From contig CAUEEP010000928.1 in the NCBI GenBank assembly GCA_958450365.1, forward strand, positions 1,165,501 through 1,229,500: a stretch of 64,000 nt of DNA, given 5' to 3'. Under the pieces are notes generated by a model. It was not told where the DNA came from. It did no database searches and worked only from the letters and a program-made list of their open reading frames with translations. Of the stretch, positions 21,133-32,400 are shown one piece after another. The number at the start of each line of letters is the position of its first letter. Within the stretch, counting starts at the first letter, position 1. Source of the stretch: Mesorhabditis belari. Lineage: Eukaryota > Nematoda > Chromadorea > Rhabditida > Rhabditidae. Position numbers and translations under genes: made by a program.

Positions 21133-21556
21133 TACCGTATTTTCTCTCTGATATCACACCCCGGCGAGCCGAGTTGGTGACTATTTGACGGTTTCCAAGC
21201 TTTCGCAGAAGCTCAACCCTCTAATCCCCCACTAGATCTCATCGTCAGCTACATTTTCCGATCCCACTTCAATAGGTTCTGATAAGCGCTTTTCGAGATT
21301 TCGAGGAATTTAGGCAACGCTCTGCGTGCACTACTACCGTATTCTCTCTAATAGTAGTGCACCGCGGCGAGCCGAGTTGATGACTATTTGACGGTTTCCA
21401 AGCTTTTGCAGAAGCTCAACCCTCTAATCCTCCACTAGATCTCATCGTCAGCTACATTTTCCGACCTCACATCGATAGGTTCTGATAAGCGCTTCTCGAG
21501 ATTTCGAGCAATTTATACAAGGCTCAGGATGCACTACTATTAGAGAAAATACGGTA
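21133..21556. repeat. two tandem copies of a short TIR element (family Q)
   Basis: Each copy is about 210 bp, opens with taccgtattttctct and closes with agagaaaatacggta, and has a shared core (ccaagctttcgcagaagctc). It is non-coding. Three more copies lie in the GM2-activator intron. The 20 bp before this copy is also found before one of those copies, so a larger unit was copied at least once. Confidence 0.8.
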
Positions 21557-22134
21557 AATCAGAATAATGTTTTCAGTGTTCGACAAAACATCGCTTCCTT
21601 TCTCATTTTTATCAATTTTCAAATTCAAAACAAAACAAAAATGTCGAATTTGCGATTATCTGAAAGCATTGTCTTTTGTCATTTGATACTTAGATATTTC
21701 TCGATCTTGTGAGACTCAAACCTTCAAATGTAGGCTAGACGTACTTGTTATTCTAATGCATATTTACATATTATAAAAGAATTTACATTTGTTTATTTGA
21801 AAGAAAAGCTACCAGTTTGGCTGGTAATAGTAAAAATGCTAAATTTGCTAAATTGCTAAATTTTGTTCGAATTGCACTAAAAGAAAGTTGATCTTTTGTG
21901 CGAAGTGGCATCAGCTACAGCTAGTATATAGCTGAAATCTGGCCTTTATATGGCTTTTAACTTATCCGAAAGACTTGCAATCGATCGATAGTCTTTCGCT
22001 TGTGCATCATCGAATTCTGAAATCGAAAAATGATTGGCTAAGTAGAAACTTTCAAGAGTAATAAGTGGAGAGAAAAAGAAGAATCTCTTTAAAATCTTCT
22101 ATCATATTTAGTCATTCAGAGGAATTGATTGACT

Positions 22135-22260
22135 TTTTTAATGATTTTCAATGGTTTTTAATGATTTTTAATGGTTTTCAATGATTTTTAATGGTTTTCA
22201 ATGATTTTTAATGGGTTTCAATGGTTTTAATGTTTTTTAATGGCTTTTAACATCTTTTAG
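22135..22260. repeat. tandem array, atggttttcaatgattttta units
   Basis: About six imperfect 20-bp units in intergenic DNA upstream of the small membrane-protein gene. Confidence 0.75.
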
Positions 22261-22487
22261 TCTTTATTTTGAAACGATTTATCTGAAAAAAGTTTCCGAC
22301 TTCCGTTTACTATACGATTTTTTTCGGAATCGTTTCGTTTTTGATAAGAAATGATAAGAAGTGCCGGGAGGGTTTATGCAAATAAATCGATCTTATGCAA
22401 AAAAAAAAGTCTGTTTTCAATCATAAGCTTCTTTAAAAGACTACTTGAATTATTTTTCTTTCTTTTCTCAATAAACAATTCGAGACG

Positions 22488-22867
22488 ATGAGCACGGGGA
22501 ATTCTCCATTTGGTGAGTAAAATCGGTTCTCGAAAATGTTCTAGACGGTTTCCATATCGTTTTTTTTGCACACTGACGATCGATTTTTTTGGCTACAAAC
22601 AGCTCCAAGTCTTAAATTAATAAAAAAAATCAAATTCTAGATGCGATTCTCGAGAAAGTCACTGATCCGATCATCTTGGAATGGCTGATTTGGTGTCTGC
22701 TCATTGCTTGCATTTTTCTCGTTGGAATCACTCTCGTATACTTTTGGGAACATCAGCTGAAAGGAAATCTAATTACGAATTGTTTGCCGACAATCGATCG
22801 ACAAAAAGTCTCATATCGAAGCGATAATTCGCGTTATCAATTGATCGAATCGAGCACGAAAATATAA
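22488..22867 (+). CDS. small single-pass membrane protein, unrecognised
   Basis: Two exons (22488-22512 and 22641-22867) joined in phase give about 83 residues: MSTGNSPFDAILEKVTDP, then one strong transmembrane helix (WCLLIACIFLVGITLVYFW, about residues 25-44), then a polar tail ending LIESSTKI. The donor gtgagt and acceptor ttctag are standard. There is no signal peptide, so the helix may act as a signal anchor. I do not recognise the family. A hAT-like element begins 57 nt after the stop codon. Confidence 0.6.
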
Positions 22868-22923
22868 AAGATCGATTTGAATTTGTTGACGAGAAATTGC
22901 GGGAAAGGAGAAATCGATGTGAG

Positions 22924-23342
22924 GGGAGTGGGACAAATGCGACCTTTTTTTTGCGCACCTGGACATTTGCGCACCTTTTTTTTTGCTAGAAAAGGCCTTA
23001 GGAAAGGTCGTAGAGCTTCAAAAAAGTTTTCATAGAAGGGAATCGTATGCGTAGATTCCGAATTTCGACAAATCAGATTTCGCTGACACGTCAAATTTGG
23101 ACTAAAAGGCAAAAACTACGCAACTTAACGCTTTTCCGCAGTTTTTGCCCTTTAGCCCAAATTTGACGTGTCAGCGAGGTCTGATTTGTCGAAATTCGGA
23201 ATCTACGCATACGATTCCCTTATATGGAAGTATTTTCGAAATATTTTCGAAGCTCTACGGCCTTGCCTAAGGCCTTTTCCAGCAAAAAAAGGTGCGCAAA
23301 TGTCCAGGTGCGCAAAAAAAAGGTCGCATTTGTCCCACCCCC
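22924..23342. mobile_element. hAT-like palindromic element, copy 2
   Basis: A 419-bp foldback with ends gtgggacaaatgcgacc and ggtcgcatttgtcccac, flanked by gatgtgag at 22916-22923 and 23343-23350. Nearly the whole element is one palindrome. No coding capacity. Confidence 0.88.
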
Positions 23343-23427
23343 GATGTGAGAGAAGATTTAAACATTTCAAATTTCAAATTCCTTTTCTAAAATGTTTTAA
23401 CTTTTTGAAAACGTTCATAATCTTATC

Positions 23428-23700
23428 TACCGTAAATACTGTAATAGTACCCCCACTCCCATAATGACGGTGCGGAGCGTTGTGTAGTCTAGTTTTGAAC
23501 GAGTTTTTCTCGACACTGGTTTATGCTACAATGCGCGCTTAGGTATCAAAAAATAGCCCTGAATTTCAGCTATTTTTTGATACCAAAGACGCATTTTTTG
23601 AAAGTACGGGTGCTTTGCAAAAAAATGAAATACTAAAAAACTTTTGCGACTACGCGACTGTACGAGGGGAGGATGCGGTACTATTACAGTATTTACGGTA
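23428..23700. mobile_element. short TIR element (family P), copy 1
   Basis: A 273-bp non-coding element bounded by taccgtaaatactgtaatag and its reverse complement. Copy 2 lies in the opposite orientation at 30953-31204 and a degraded copy starts at 55533. The target duplication is not clear. Confidence 0.8.
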
Positions 23701-24028
23701 CCCCTTCTTCGCGGTATTCTTTTTCTTTCAAAGTAGACTTTGTGCTTAAACTTGTAAATAAATCTGATTTGGCACAATAAATTCGGCACTTTTCTCACGT
23801 GAACACTTAATGTTACAAGAAAAATTGAAGAATTGAAAAGAGATTCCCACAAACTTTTCTATTTTGCACTAACTCTCGAGACTTTTTGTATGTGTCAACT
23901 GGAGCAACGCGTAGCCTGACGCGCATGGTTGCTCATTTTCAATTGTTTCTGTTGTACTTCTTCCTCTGTTGTTCTTGATTTCGATTTTGTTAGATAAATT
24001 GCTAACAATCACATCTGAAATAGCAATC

Positions 24029-25186
24029 GGTTCTTTTCCAATATCGGGGGGAGCGGTCCGATTATCGGGGGAGCGGAAGGAAAATCGGGGGAGCGAAAGG
24101 AAAATCGGGGGAGCAAATTTTGCCCCCTCGAAAAATGCATTTCTGGGACTTTTATTTTAACTGCAACGTTTTTTTTAAAACTTTAACGACGATGCGCTTC
24201 TCCGATATTTGTGCGTTCAAGGAATCGACGGCAATCGATTATTTCGTCACCAAAGGAGTCATCCAGTCGTGGATTTGCAACTGTGGCGAATCGATGAAAG
24301 TCCGCTCAAAGGGAAAAGATCTATTTCGCTGGGTATGTGACACTTGCGCACGGCGAAATGTCCCCAAGCATTCAAGAGGAATTCGAGTCGATAACTTTTT
24401 GCAACAAAGCAAGCTCCCGTTTGTCACAATTTTAAAGTTCATACATCTATGGAGCCAGGGACTCACGACAATCAAACACTGTCAACAGGAGCTCGGCATT
24501 AGTGGCGACACCGTTGTTGAGTGGAACTACTAAACCGTTTAAAGACATGAACAGACGTCGACACGGCACCCACGGCACCATGGTGGATTCGTATATCGCT
24601 GAGGGATTGTGGCATCGCAATTTGCCTGCCGGAGTAAATGCATTCGAGTCGATCATGGAGGACATCGTCGATTTTTGGCCCGCAGGGGCGGAAATGAATA
24701 CAATCCCTTTTTTACAGTTAATTTGTGATTGCTAGAAAGGTTTTGTTTTGGTTACTTTTGTTTTTGTTTTGGTTACTTCGCTTACATTTCTTTCGTTGTT
24801 ATGATCAATTATACTATTAATGAATAAATTTTTAGGTAGCCATTTGTTCGTTCGGGATTGTGGAGCGTTCGGCAAAAAGAGAAGGCGGCCGATAGGGAAG
24901 GTAGAGGTATGTTTGGTGTTAGATATTTAAGTCTCTTTTGTGATCTAATATAAAGGTTGTGAGAATAACGGGTAATTCGCGGATTTTATGGCAGTACTTT
25001 GGATAATATAGGACATATGTAGCGCTGCCAAAAAATTAAAAAAAAAACGTTGCAGTTAAAATAAAAGTCCCAGAAATGCATTTTTCGAGGGGGCAAAATT
25101 TGCTCCCCCGATTTTCCTTTCGCTCCCCCGATTTTCCTTCCGCTCCCCCGATAATCGGACCGCTCCCCCGATATTGGAAAAGAACC
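24029..25186 (+). mobile_element. Merlin-family DNA transposon, internally deleted
   Basis: A 1,158-bp element flanked by tagcaatc at 24021-24028 and 25187-25194. Inverted repeats of about 150 bp begin ggttcttttccaatatcg and carry a repeated gggggagcgg motif. The 8-bp duplication and the IS1016-like protein inside both fit Merlin. Confidence 0.88.
24192..24735 (+). pseudogene. Merlin transposase remnant, catalytic core missing
   Basis: The N-terminal part is clear: a CNC...CDTC zinc-binding region (SWICNCGESMKVRSKGK, WVCDTCARR), then the FLQQSKLPF and FIHLWSQGL signature of IS1016/Merlin transposases, ending near VVEWNY. A second fragment in another frame (24540-24735) resembles the family's C-terminal part: RRRHGTHGTMVDSYIAEGLW. 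About 150 residues of the DDE core between them are missing. The product cannot transpose DNA, but the N-terminal DNA-binding part remains open. Confidence 0.75.
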
Positions 25187-25262
25187 TAGCAATCCTATAC
25201 CAATTAGAGCAGTCAAACATATGTAAATAATAGTTTGTGTTTGTAGTTTAGAGCACAAAGTA

Positions 25263-25415
25263 CCCAAATAGCTTTAATAGCTTAGCTTTAATAGCTTGGC
25301 TTTAATGGCTTAGCTTTAATAGCTTGGCTTTAATAGTTTGGCTTTAATATCTTGGCTTTAATATCTTAGCTCTAATAGCTTGGCTTTAATAGCTTGGCTT
25401 TAATAGCCCAAATAG
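25263..25415. repeat. tandem array, agcttggctttaat units
   Basis: About eleven 14-bp units just outside the right end of the Merlin element. Non-coding. Confidence 0.85.
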
Positions 25416-26221
25416 CTTTAGCTTTTGTTAGTAGAAAGCTTTTTGAAAAGTTGCAGACTTCTGAAAATGATTGTCCTTTTACTGTTGCATGATGGAAATC
25501 ATTTCTCAACGATTAAACGCGTTGAACTTTTCGCGGCAACAACAACAAACAAAACAACAACGCGGCAACAAACAAAAAGCAACAATTTCATCTCATTTTT
25601 TGATCATTGTCTAAGGAAAGATTAACGTTTATATTTTGCGTATATTAAAGAAAAAAATTGAGGAATATGACAATGTGGACAAAGTGAGAGAATTTGTGAG
25701 GCGGAGGGGGTCGATTTACAACCAACAAAGCTGATTACTTTTTAGTGAAATCTTTTATTAAAGCTATGCAGATAAATGCTGAATATTCCAGCTTATTGTA
25801 GTGATGCCGAAAAATAGATTAGCCATTTCGATTCGACTCTTAAGCCTTTAAAAAAAGTGATTTGAAATCTCGAAATTTCGAAATGCGCGTTTTGATGATT
25901 TCGAGTCGATTCTCGGGAAATTTTCTGAAACTTTGGAATGGAGATTGGAAAAGATTGGAATGGAGAATAGATATGTGGATTACAACGGAAATCTTGTCGT
26001 CCATCGTTTTTCTCGTTCTTGAAACATTTATCCACAAGTTGATGAAAATCGTGAAGGAATTTTTGCGTCTTTTTCATTCGAGATTGGAATGGAGAATAGA
26101 TATGGGCACTACAAACTATAAACACCTCTAACTTGCTTCAAATCTATCCGATTGATATGATCTATAGCTCAAAAAATAGAGAATCTCAAGTCCTTTCAAA
26201 ATGGACTAAAGCAAACCCGAA

Positions 26222-26625
26222 AATATGAATGCTAAAGAAAAGTTACAATGATTTGTAGCCTGATTCGATCGCTTCGACTACGAGTACAGTCCATTTCGAC
26301 GATTTCTATCTCATTTCAGAGCCGACCACAACTGAAGACCCGAAGCCCTAGCCATCTTGGCTAGGGCAAGAACAGCAAGATATGCAGTGAGGACGAGACT
26401 AAGGAGACCCGTGGCACCGCGTGGAAGACATCGACCCAGGGAAATGAGGGCCACAACTGGGATATATATGGCTGTGATCTAAAAGTTAAAGATAATAGAC
26501 AAAATATGAATGCTAAAGAAAAGTTACAATGGTTTGTAGCCTGATTCGATCGCTTCAACTAGGAGTACAGTCCGTTTCGACGATTTCTATCTGATTTCAG
26601 AGCCGACCACAACTGAAGACCCGAA
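26222..26625. repeat. 125-bp direct repeat flanking an orphan exon
   Basis: Bases 26222-26331 and 26506-26615 are near-identical, covering an intron end with its tttcag acceptor plus the start of an exon (ccgaccacaactgaagaccc). The 175 bp between them holds a minus-strand exon-like stretch. This looks like a segmental duplication with an insertion. Confidence 0.75.
26311..26478 (-). pseudogene. orphan minus-strand terminal exon of a membrane protein
   Basis: Following a tttttag acceptor on the minus strand there is an open frame of 55 codons to a stop, with two hydrophobic segments: IPVVALISLGRCLP and TGLLSLVLTAYLAVLALARM. Codon pattern and hydrophobicity look genuinely coding. I find no upstream exon for it on the minus strand, so it is probably a transplanted fragment. 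Confidence 0.4.
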
Positions 26626-26776
26626 ATCATTGGGTGAATTGGATGGATATCGTGAGAATGAAATGGTGCACAAATTCGTGAAAAGCAGATATCGAAAGGA
26701 GATCGAGGATGCGAATGTTGAGAAAAGTGACGAAAAACTGAATCTGTTATTGATAAAGGATCGGAAAAGATATTGA
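26601..26776 (+). CDS. candidate C-terminal exon, unrecognised
   Basis: After a ctgatttcag acceptor an open frame of 58 codons runs to a stop: TEDPKSLGELDGYRENEMVH, then KSRYRKEIEDANVEKSDEKL, ending DRKRY. It is charged and coil-like. No convincing upstream exon was found. It may belong to an unannotated + strand gene or be a fragment. Confidence 0.35.
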
Positions 26777-29494
26777 AAGGATGCTGAACAAATGAGACAT
26801 CGAAATGAGCGCTAGAGGGTGCGGTGTACTTTGTGCTCTGATAAGGTTTAAAAGCGCCTAGTGCATTGAGTCTCGCATCTTTTTGGAAGAAAGCTATGAA
26901 TCTAGAGTGCCAGCGCTAGAGCACAAAGTACGATCTAATTTTATGGGAAATCATAGAGACATTATCATAGATTATCACAGTTTTTCACTTTCACAGTTAT
27001 CAACTCCAAAAAGTTACAAGCAATACAATTTCAGCTTTCCACTTCTCGTTTTACTGATCCAAAAAGAGAAATTCAATGCAAAACGAGCATTCACAACGAC
27101 CGGAGAATGGTTATTTAACCCCCAAAAAAGTCTGGAAAAGAAGAAGTGGAAGCACCTGGTGTATCGAATCTCGCAAAAGAAAGCTATGAAGATCATAGCT
27201 TTGGAAGAAAGCTATGAAGATTCATGGAAAAATTTCTGATCTTCCTTCATCTTTCATTATTTCAAAAAAGAAATCCCAATGTTTATGAGGAGATTTAACT
27301 CGTATCGAAGATTTAGCTGAAGTTCTCCTACCGTGAGTTGTTTGAAAAAAAAAAAAACGATTTGATTCAATGGATGGATCCGATGGAAAATGTGCTTCAG
27401 AATTTTCAAATAAATTTTGTAGACAATGACAATGACAATGACAATGAAAAAATGGAATGTGAATCTTGTCATGCATCACTTTGTCACCTATAATGCATTT
27501 GTTTGGTTTTGTTTGTTTTTCAATATCCGAAATGTGATGTAAATCGATTTGAATCCAAATCCGAATCCAAATCCAATCGTAAACCTAGAAATTTATAAAA
27601 ATATCTTTATAATTTTTAAAATTCAAAATTAGGCGAGTTACAGAGAGAGAGAGAGAGCATTCGATCAGTTGAAATGTGAATCGATGGAAGACAAGAGGAC
27701 GGCTTATATTCGCATTTTCTTTAGTCTGATTGCTCTGATTTACGACCCTTCTTTTTTTCTCCATCAAAAGTGTTTTCATTTCAAAAAAAAAGAAACTGGT
27801 GACTCTACATGTAGGGGTTAATTGGATGAATGGTTGAGAGTGTTTGGTGGGTGGAATCGACTCACTTGTCCTACTTTTCCCTTTTCTCCTTTCCTCAAAA
27901 ATCGCCCATTTACATACCTTTCTTTTCAACTAAACCCTAGAAAAAGAGGAGCTTTTTTTAAATGTTTTCAAATGCATTTCTTATTTTTCCTTATGCAAAT
28001 GCTATTCTTTAAACAAACCCTATCTAGCACACTGTTAGGGAATTCAAGACTACAAACAAATCTAGCGCACCAGAGTGGATGCGTTTCGACGCTTGAGCAC
28101 AAAGGGCACATTGTAGAAAAGCTTGCAAATTCCCTAGAAAATTTTGCTCAATTACGAAGCTACGACTCAATTGTAGGCTATTGCTTTTCTTCTTCTTCTT
28201 CTTTTTCTTCTTCTTCTTCTTAACCAAGCTGAACAAACCCACTCATTGACCACTTTTTCTAGAAGTTTCACTTCTAGTTTCACTTGACTTGAAACAATAA
28301 GTGAACAGTCGATCAACTCGTTTCAAAAGTAAAGTTTATTCTTTCAAATGTGTATGTCTAGCCAAGAAACAGAACAGAAACAGAATAGACATTCTTATGT
28401 GGAGAGGAGAGGAGAGGAGAAGGGAGGGGTGAATGCGGTGAATGCGAGGGGAGACAGGTTCAACTCTCCCCTTCGCCCTGGTCGATTCCCCAAATCCTTA
28501 AGAGATCTCCCCATTTCCTCAGTTTGGATCAAGTCTGTGCGTGGATCTTTTGCCCTTTTCCCCTTTTCCCCCCATTTTCCCCCCAATTCTCCTTTCACTT
28601 TTCCCATCAGAAAACTCGCCAGCGATTGGAAAAGGATAACCGTGGCGATAAAATGATCATCCATTTCATTGATCCAACTTCTTCTTTATCCATTGAATTT
28701 GAATCTATCGAGATGAATAGATTCATTGATATATTCTTGTTTTTTTCTTTTCTTTGAATTAACTTGTTTTTTTTTTACTAATGGATGTATTCTATAATGA
28801 TTCAATGGACTGTAAATAAAGGATTAAATAAAGGAAACATCTGTGATTACTGTGAGAAAAGATTACTTATTTATGATTTCGATTTGGCACTAGCTTTCCC
28901 TTAAATTGGACCGATACCGATTTTAGTCAGATACCGATTTTATTTCTCAGCAAAGTAAAGCGGTACTTTGATTTCTTTACATTAACGCATTAAAGGAGAT
29001 TAGAAAGAGAAAAAGAATGAAGAATGAACAAACTAGACAATGATAGAGATAAAATAAGACAACTCTTTGATAGACAATGATAGAGACAACTCTTTGATAG
29101 ACAATGATAGAGACAACTCTTTGATAGACAATGATAGAGACAACTCTTTGCCGTGTTAGACATGGCTGGTCACAAATTGCCTAAACATTAGCTACATTTG
29201 GAAGCTAAAAGATGAAAATGATCTGTAAGTTCGTTTTTTTGCAAAAAATCCCGTGCTAAAGGTTAGTAAATTGATAGCGTACGATAAACGATTAAAGCCT
29301 TCGTATGTCTCCAAAACAATCATTCCCTTATTTCCAATGAATTCACCGAACAACTCGAATCCATTCTCATCGATCTAATACCATAAATCCCCATTCATTG
29401 TGCTCACATTTTCCTCAGCATTTTGCTCTTCATTTTGAGCGATCAAAAACTGAAATTCTTTCTCAAATTTTCTCCTATTGATATATCATTCAAA
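26777..29494. other. intergenic, no confident gene
   Basis: AT-rich DNA with poly-T/poly-C stretches, a cttctt run near 28188-28220, and a roughly 45-bp tandem block (tttgatagacaatgatagag) at 29040-29145. Open frames here translate low-complexity sequence and show no conserved motif. It includes the upstream region of the GM2-activator-like gene. Confidence 0.5.
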
Positions 29495-32400
29495 ATGAGC
29501 TTCAATTTCCAGATTGAGATGTGGTTACTTTTGGTGATTTTCTTCGGTTTTGCCTCAGCTCAATCACCACTCAACAAAGTAATATCGAAAATTGTAAAAG
29601 TTTTATTCTCAAAAAGCAGGCTTGGAACGAAGCATTGCCTGGTGTGAAGCCATTTTGGGAGAAATATCAAACGGGACCACACGGAGTTGTGATTAGAGGA
29701 TGGCAATTCAGTAGATGTGCATCAGAACAGGTAATAAACGGATAGTGTTAAGGATGGGACTTGTTGAGTTCTTGTAGTCAGTCATGCATAGCATGTTTAA
29801 ATGTTTAAATGTTAATCTTTTCTTTGTGCATTTATCTTATTGTGAAATTTGAGTGGACGGACTTTGTCGTGAATGTGTCGAATATTGTGATCTGGCCTGA
29901 TTACCCCCGTTTCCCCGGTCCAATCTTCTTCAATGTGACAATGGATGTGGCTGAGGATTTGCCGAGAGATCATATTGAAATGGATTTAGAGGTAATGGGA
30001 CACCAAAATCTTATTAAAGAAGCTTTGAGAATTATCAAATCGAGCGATTAAATATAGAGTGTTCAATATTATCAGTAGATTACTAGATTCAGAGCTTATT
30101 TTACAAGCTGCTGTTGTGTTACAAGCTTTCTACAAGTTTTGCTAAAAAGAACACTTATCAATACATCAAATGTTAACAACTTTAAAAAAGAAGTGCTGAA
30201 ATTGGCAAGAAAAGGTAGAAGAGGGGATTAAATCATCAACCTTTTGCTTTCTATGGCTCTATTGCTCTAACCACTGAGCTATCTGGTATCCTAAAGACAA
30301 GAGGGAAGAAGAAAGGAGAAAGAAAGGAGAAAAGAAAGGAGAAAGAAAGGAGAAAGAAAGAAGGAAATACCCGGATCGTTAAGTTACTTCTTACAAAATT
30401 ATTGTCTTTTGCGCTGTTGTTTGTCTAGAAACACTTGTCTAGAAACAATAAATTGAGTTGATCACAAATTCTCATTAAACTTTCTTGAAAGAACCAAAAC
30501 TGAAATTTGATTCTAACATTTTTAATGTCCTATAGATTTAAATAATGAAGACTTTCTTATCGTTAAACAAGAAAAATTAGAGTGAATTTTGGTCATCGAG
30601 CTCCAATAAATCGATTTTTGGAATATCAAATCTAATAAACTGTAAAAATAATCTAGAAAGTCGAGTTTATTCCAACTTGCAATGCAATGCTCTCTTGACG
30701 ATTTTGACACTTTATTCACGATAAATCAAGAGCGCTAAACGATCCACGAGCTTAAAAGTCTCTAGAAATATTTGTATAAATATCACAGGTTCGACACGCG
30801 GTCACATCTCGATCTGGCTCAAAAGGATGGCAAGTGATTCCATGTCAAGGATGGAATATTGTTGATGGATGTGATGGAGTTGGATCTTGGTGAGAAAAGC
30901 GAAGATTTCAAGCTAGAAGAATTTCAAGAGGCTTTTGCTATGCAAATACACATACCATAAACACTGTAATAGTACCCCACCCCCCTCGTACAGTGGCGTA
31001 GTATTTCGTTTTTTTTAAAAGCGCCCGTACTTTCAAAAATGCGTCTTTGGTATGAAAAAATAGCTGAAATTCAGGGCTATTTTTTGATACCTAAGCGCGC
31101 ATTGTAGCATAAACCAGTGTCGAGAAAAACTCGTTCAAAGCTAGACTACGCAACACTCTGCACCGTCTTTATGGGGGTGGGGTACTATTACAGTATTTAC
31201 GGTAGATACGTTTCTTTCATTTCATCCATTTCCTTGCTCTTTCTACTGTAATCTTTTTTTTATTCAATGAACTTTTTCTTTTTCAAGCTTACAAAAAGCA
31301 TTAAATAATCTATAAAGTAAAGATTATTACCGTATTTTTTCTAATAGTAGTGCACCCAAGCGAGCCGAGTTGGTGACGATTTTACCGTTTCCAAGCTTTT
31401 GCAGAAGCTCAACCCTCTAATCCCCCACTAGATCTCATCGTCAGCTACATTTTCAGCCACATCAGCCACATCAATAGGTTCTGATAAGCGGCTTTTGAGA
31501 TTTCGAGCAATTTAGGCGACGAAGGAAAATTTTGGTTTTAAAGATTAAAAGGAAAAGCCATTAAAAACTTCAATGAACAATTACCGTCTTTTCTCTAATA
31601 GTAGTGCACCGTACCGAGCTGCGTTGATGCCTATTTTACGATGGATTAGCTTTGATTTGCTTTACACGATGAATACCGTATTTTCTCTCTGATATCACAC
31701 CCCGGCGAGCCGAGTTGGTGACGATTTTACCGTTTCCAAGCTTTTGCAGAAGCTCAACCCTCTAATCCCCCACTAGATCTCATCTTCAGCTACATTTTCC
31801 GAGCCCACATCAATAGGTTGTGATAAGCGGTTCTCGAGATTTCGAGGAATTTATACGACGCTCTGGGTGCACTACTATTAGAGTGAAGACGGTATATCAT
31901 TACAGGTTAGGCTAATAGATCAGACTGATCTATTTCCCTAATATTTTCGGGTGAGGCGAGTTGATGACTGTTTTACCGTTTCCAAGCTTTTGCAGAAGCT
32001 CAACCCTCTAATCCCCCACTAGATCTCATCGTCAGCTACATTTTCCGAGCCCACATCGATAGGTTCTGATAAGCGCTTTTCGAGATTTCGAGGAATTTAT
32101 ACAAGGCTCAGGGTGCACTACTATTAGAGAAAATACGGTATTTCAAAATAATCAAAAAAATTTTCTTTTTCAGCCGCTACTGTGACATGCTCGATAAATG
32201 CAATGAGGCAATGAAAGGAGCAAATAAATATATCGGTGATAGAAAGGTATTAAAAAAAATGATTGAAAATTTAATAAAATATTATATTATACAGTTTTTT
32301 ATATCGAAATTCGTTTCCTATTCATTTTTTAGGCTCGTGACTTCTTGCGACAAAATAAACTCTGCCCACCACCAAAAGGACACTGGACGATGACGTTTTC

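Noticed and set aside
26883..27239. 118-codon plus-strand frame
   Set aside because: No conserved motif, includes repeated gaagaaagctatgaa sequence, and no plausible splice partner. It may still be real but I cannot support it.
28395..28757. Overlapping frames in both directions near 28.5 kb
   Set aside because: Composition is driven by poly-C and poly-T runs; no motif, no splice support.
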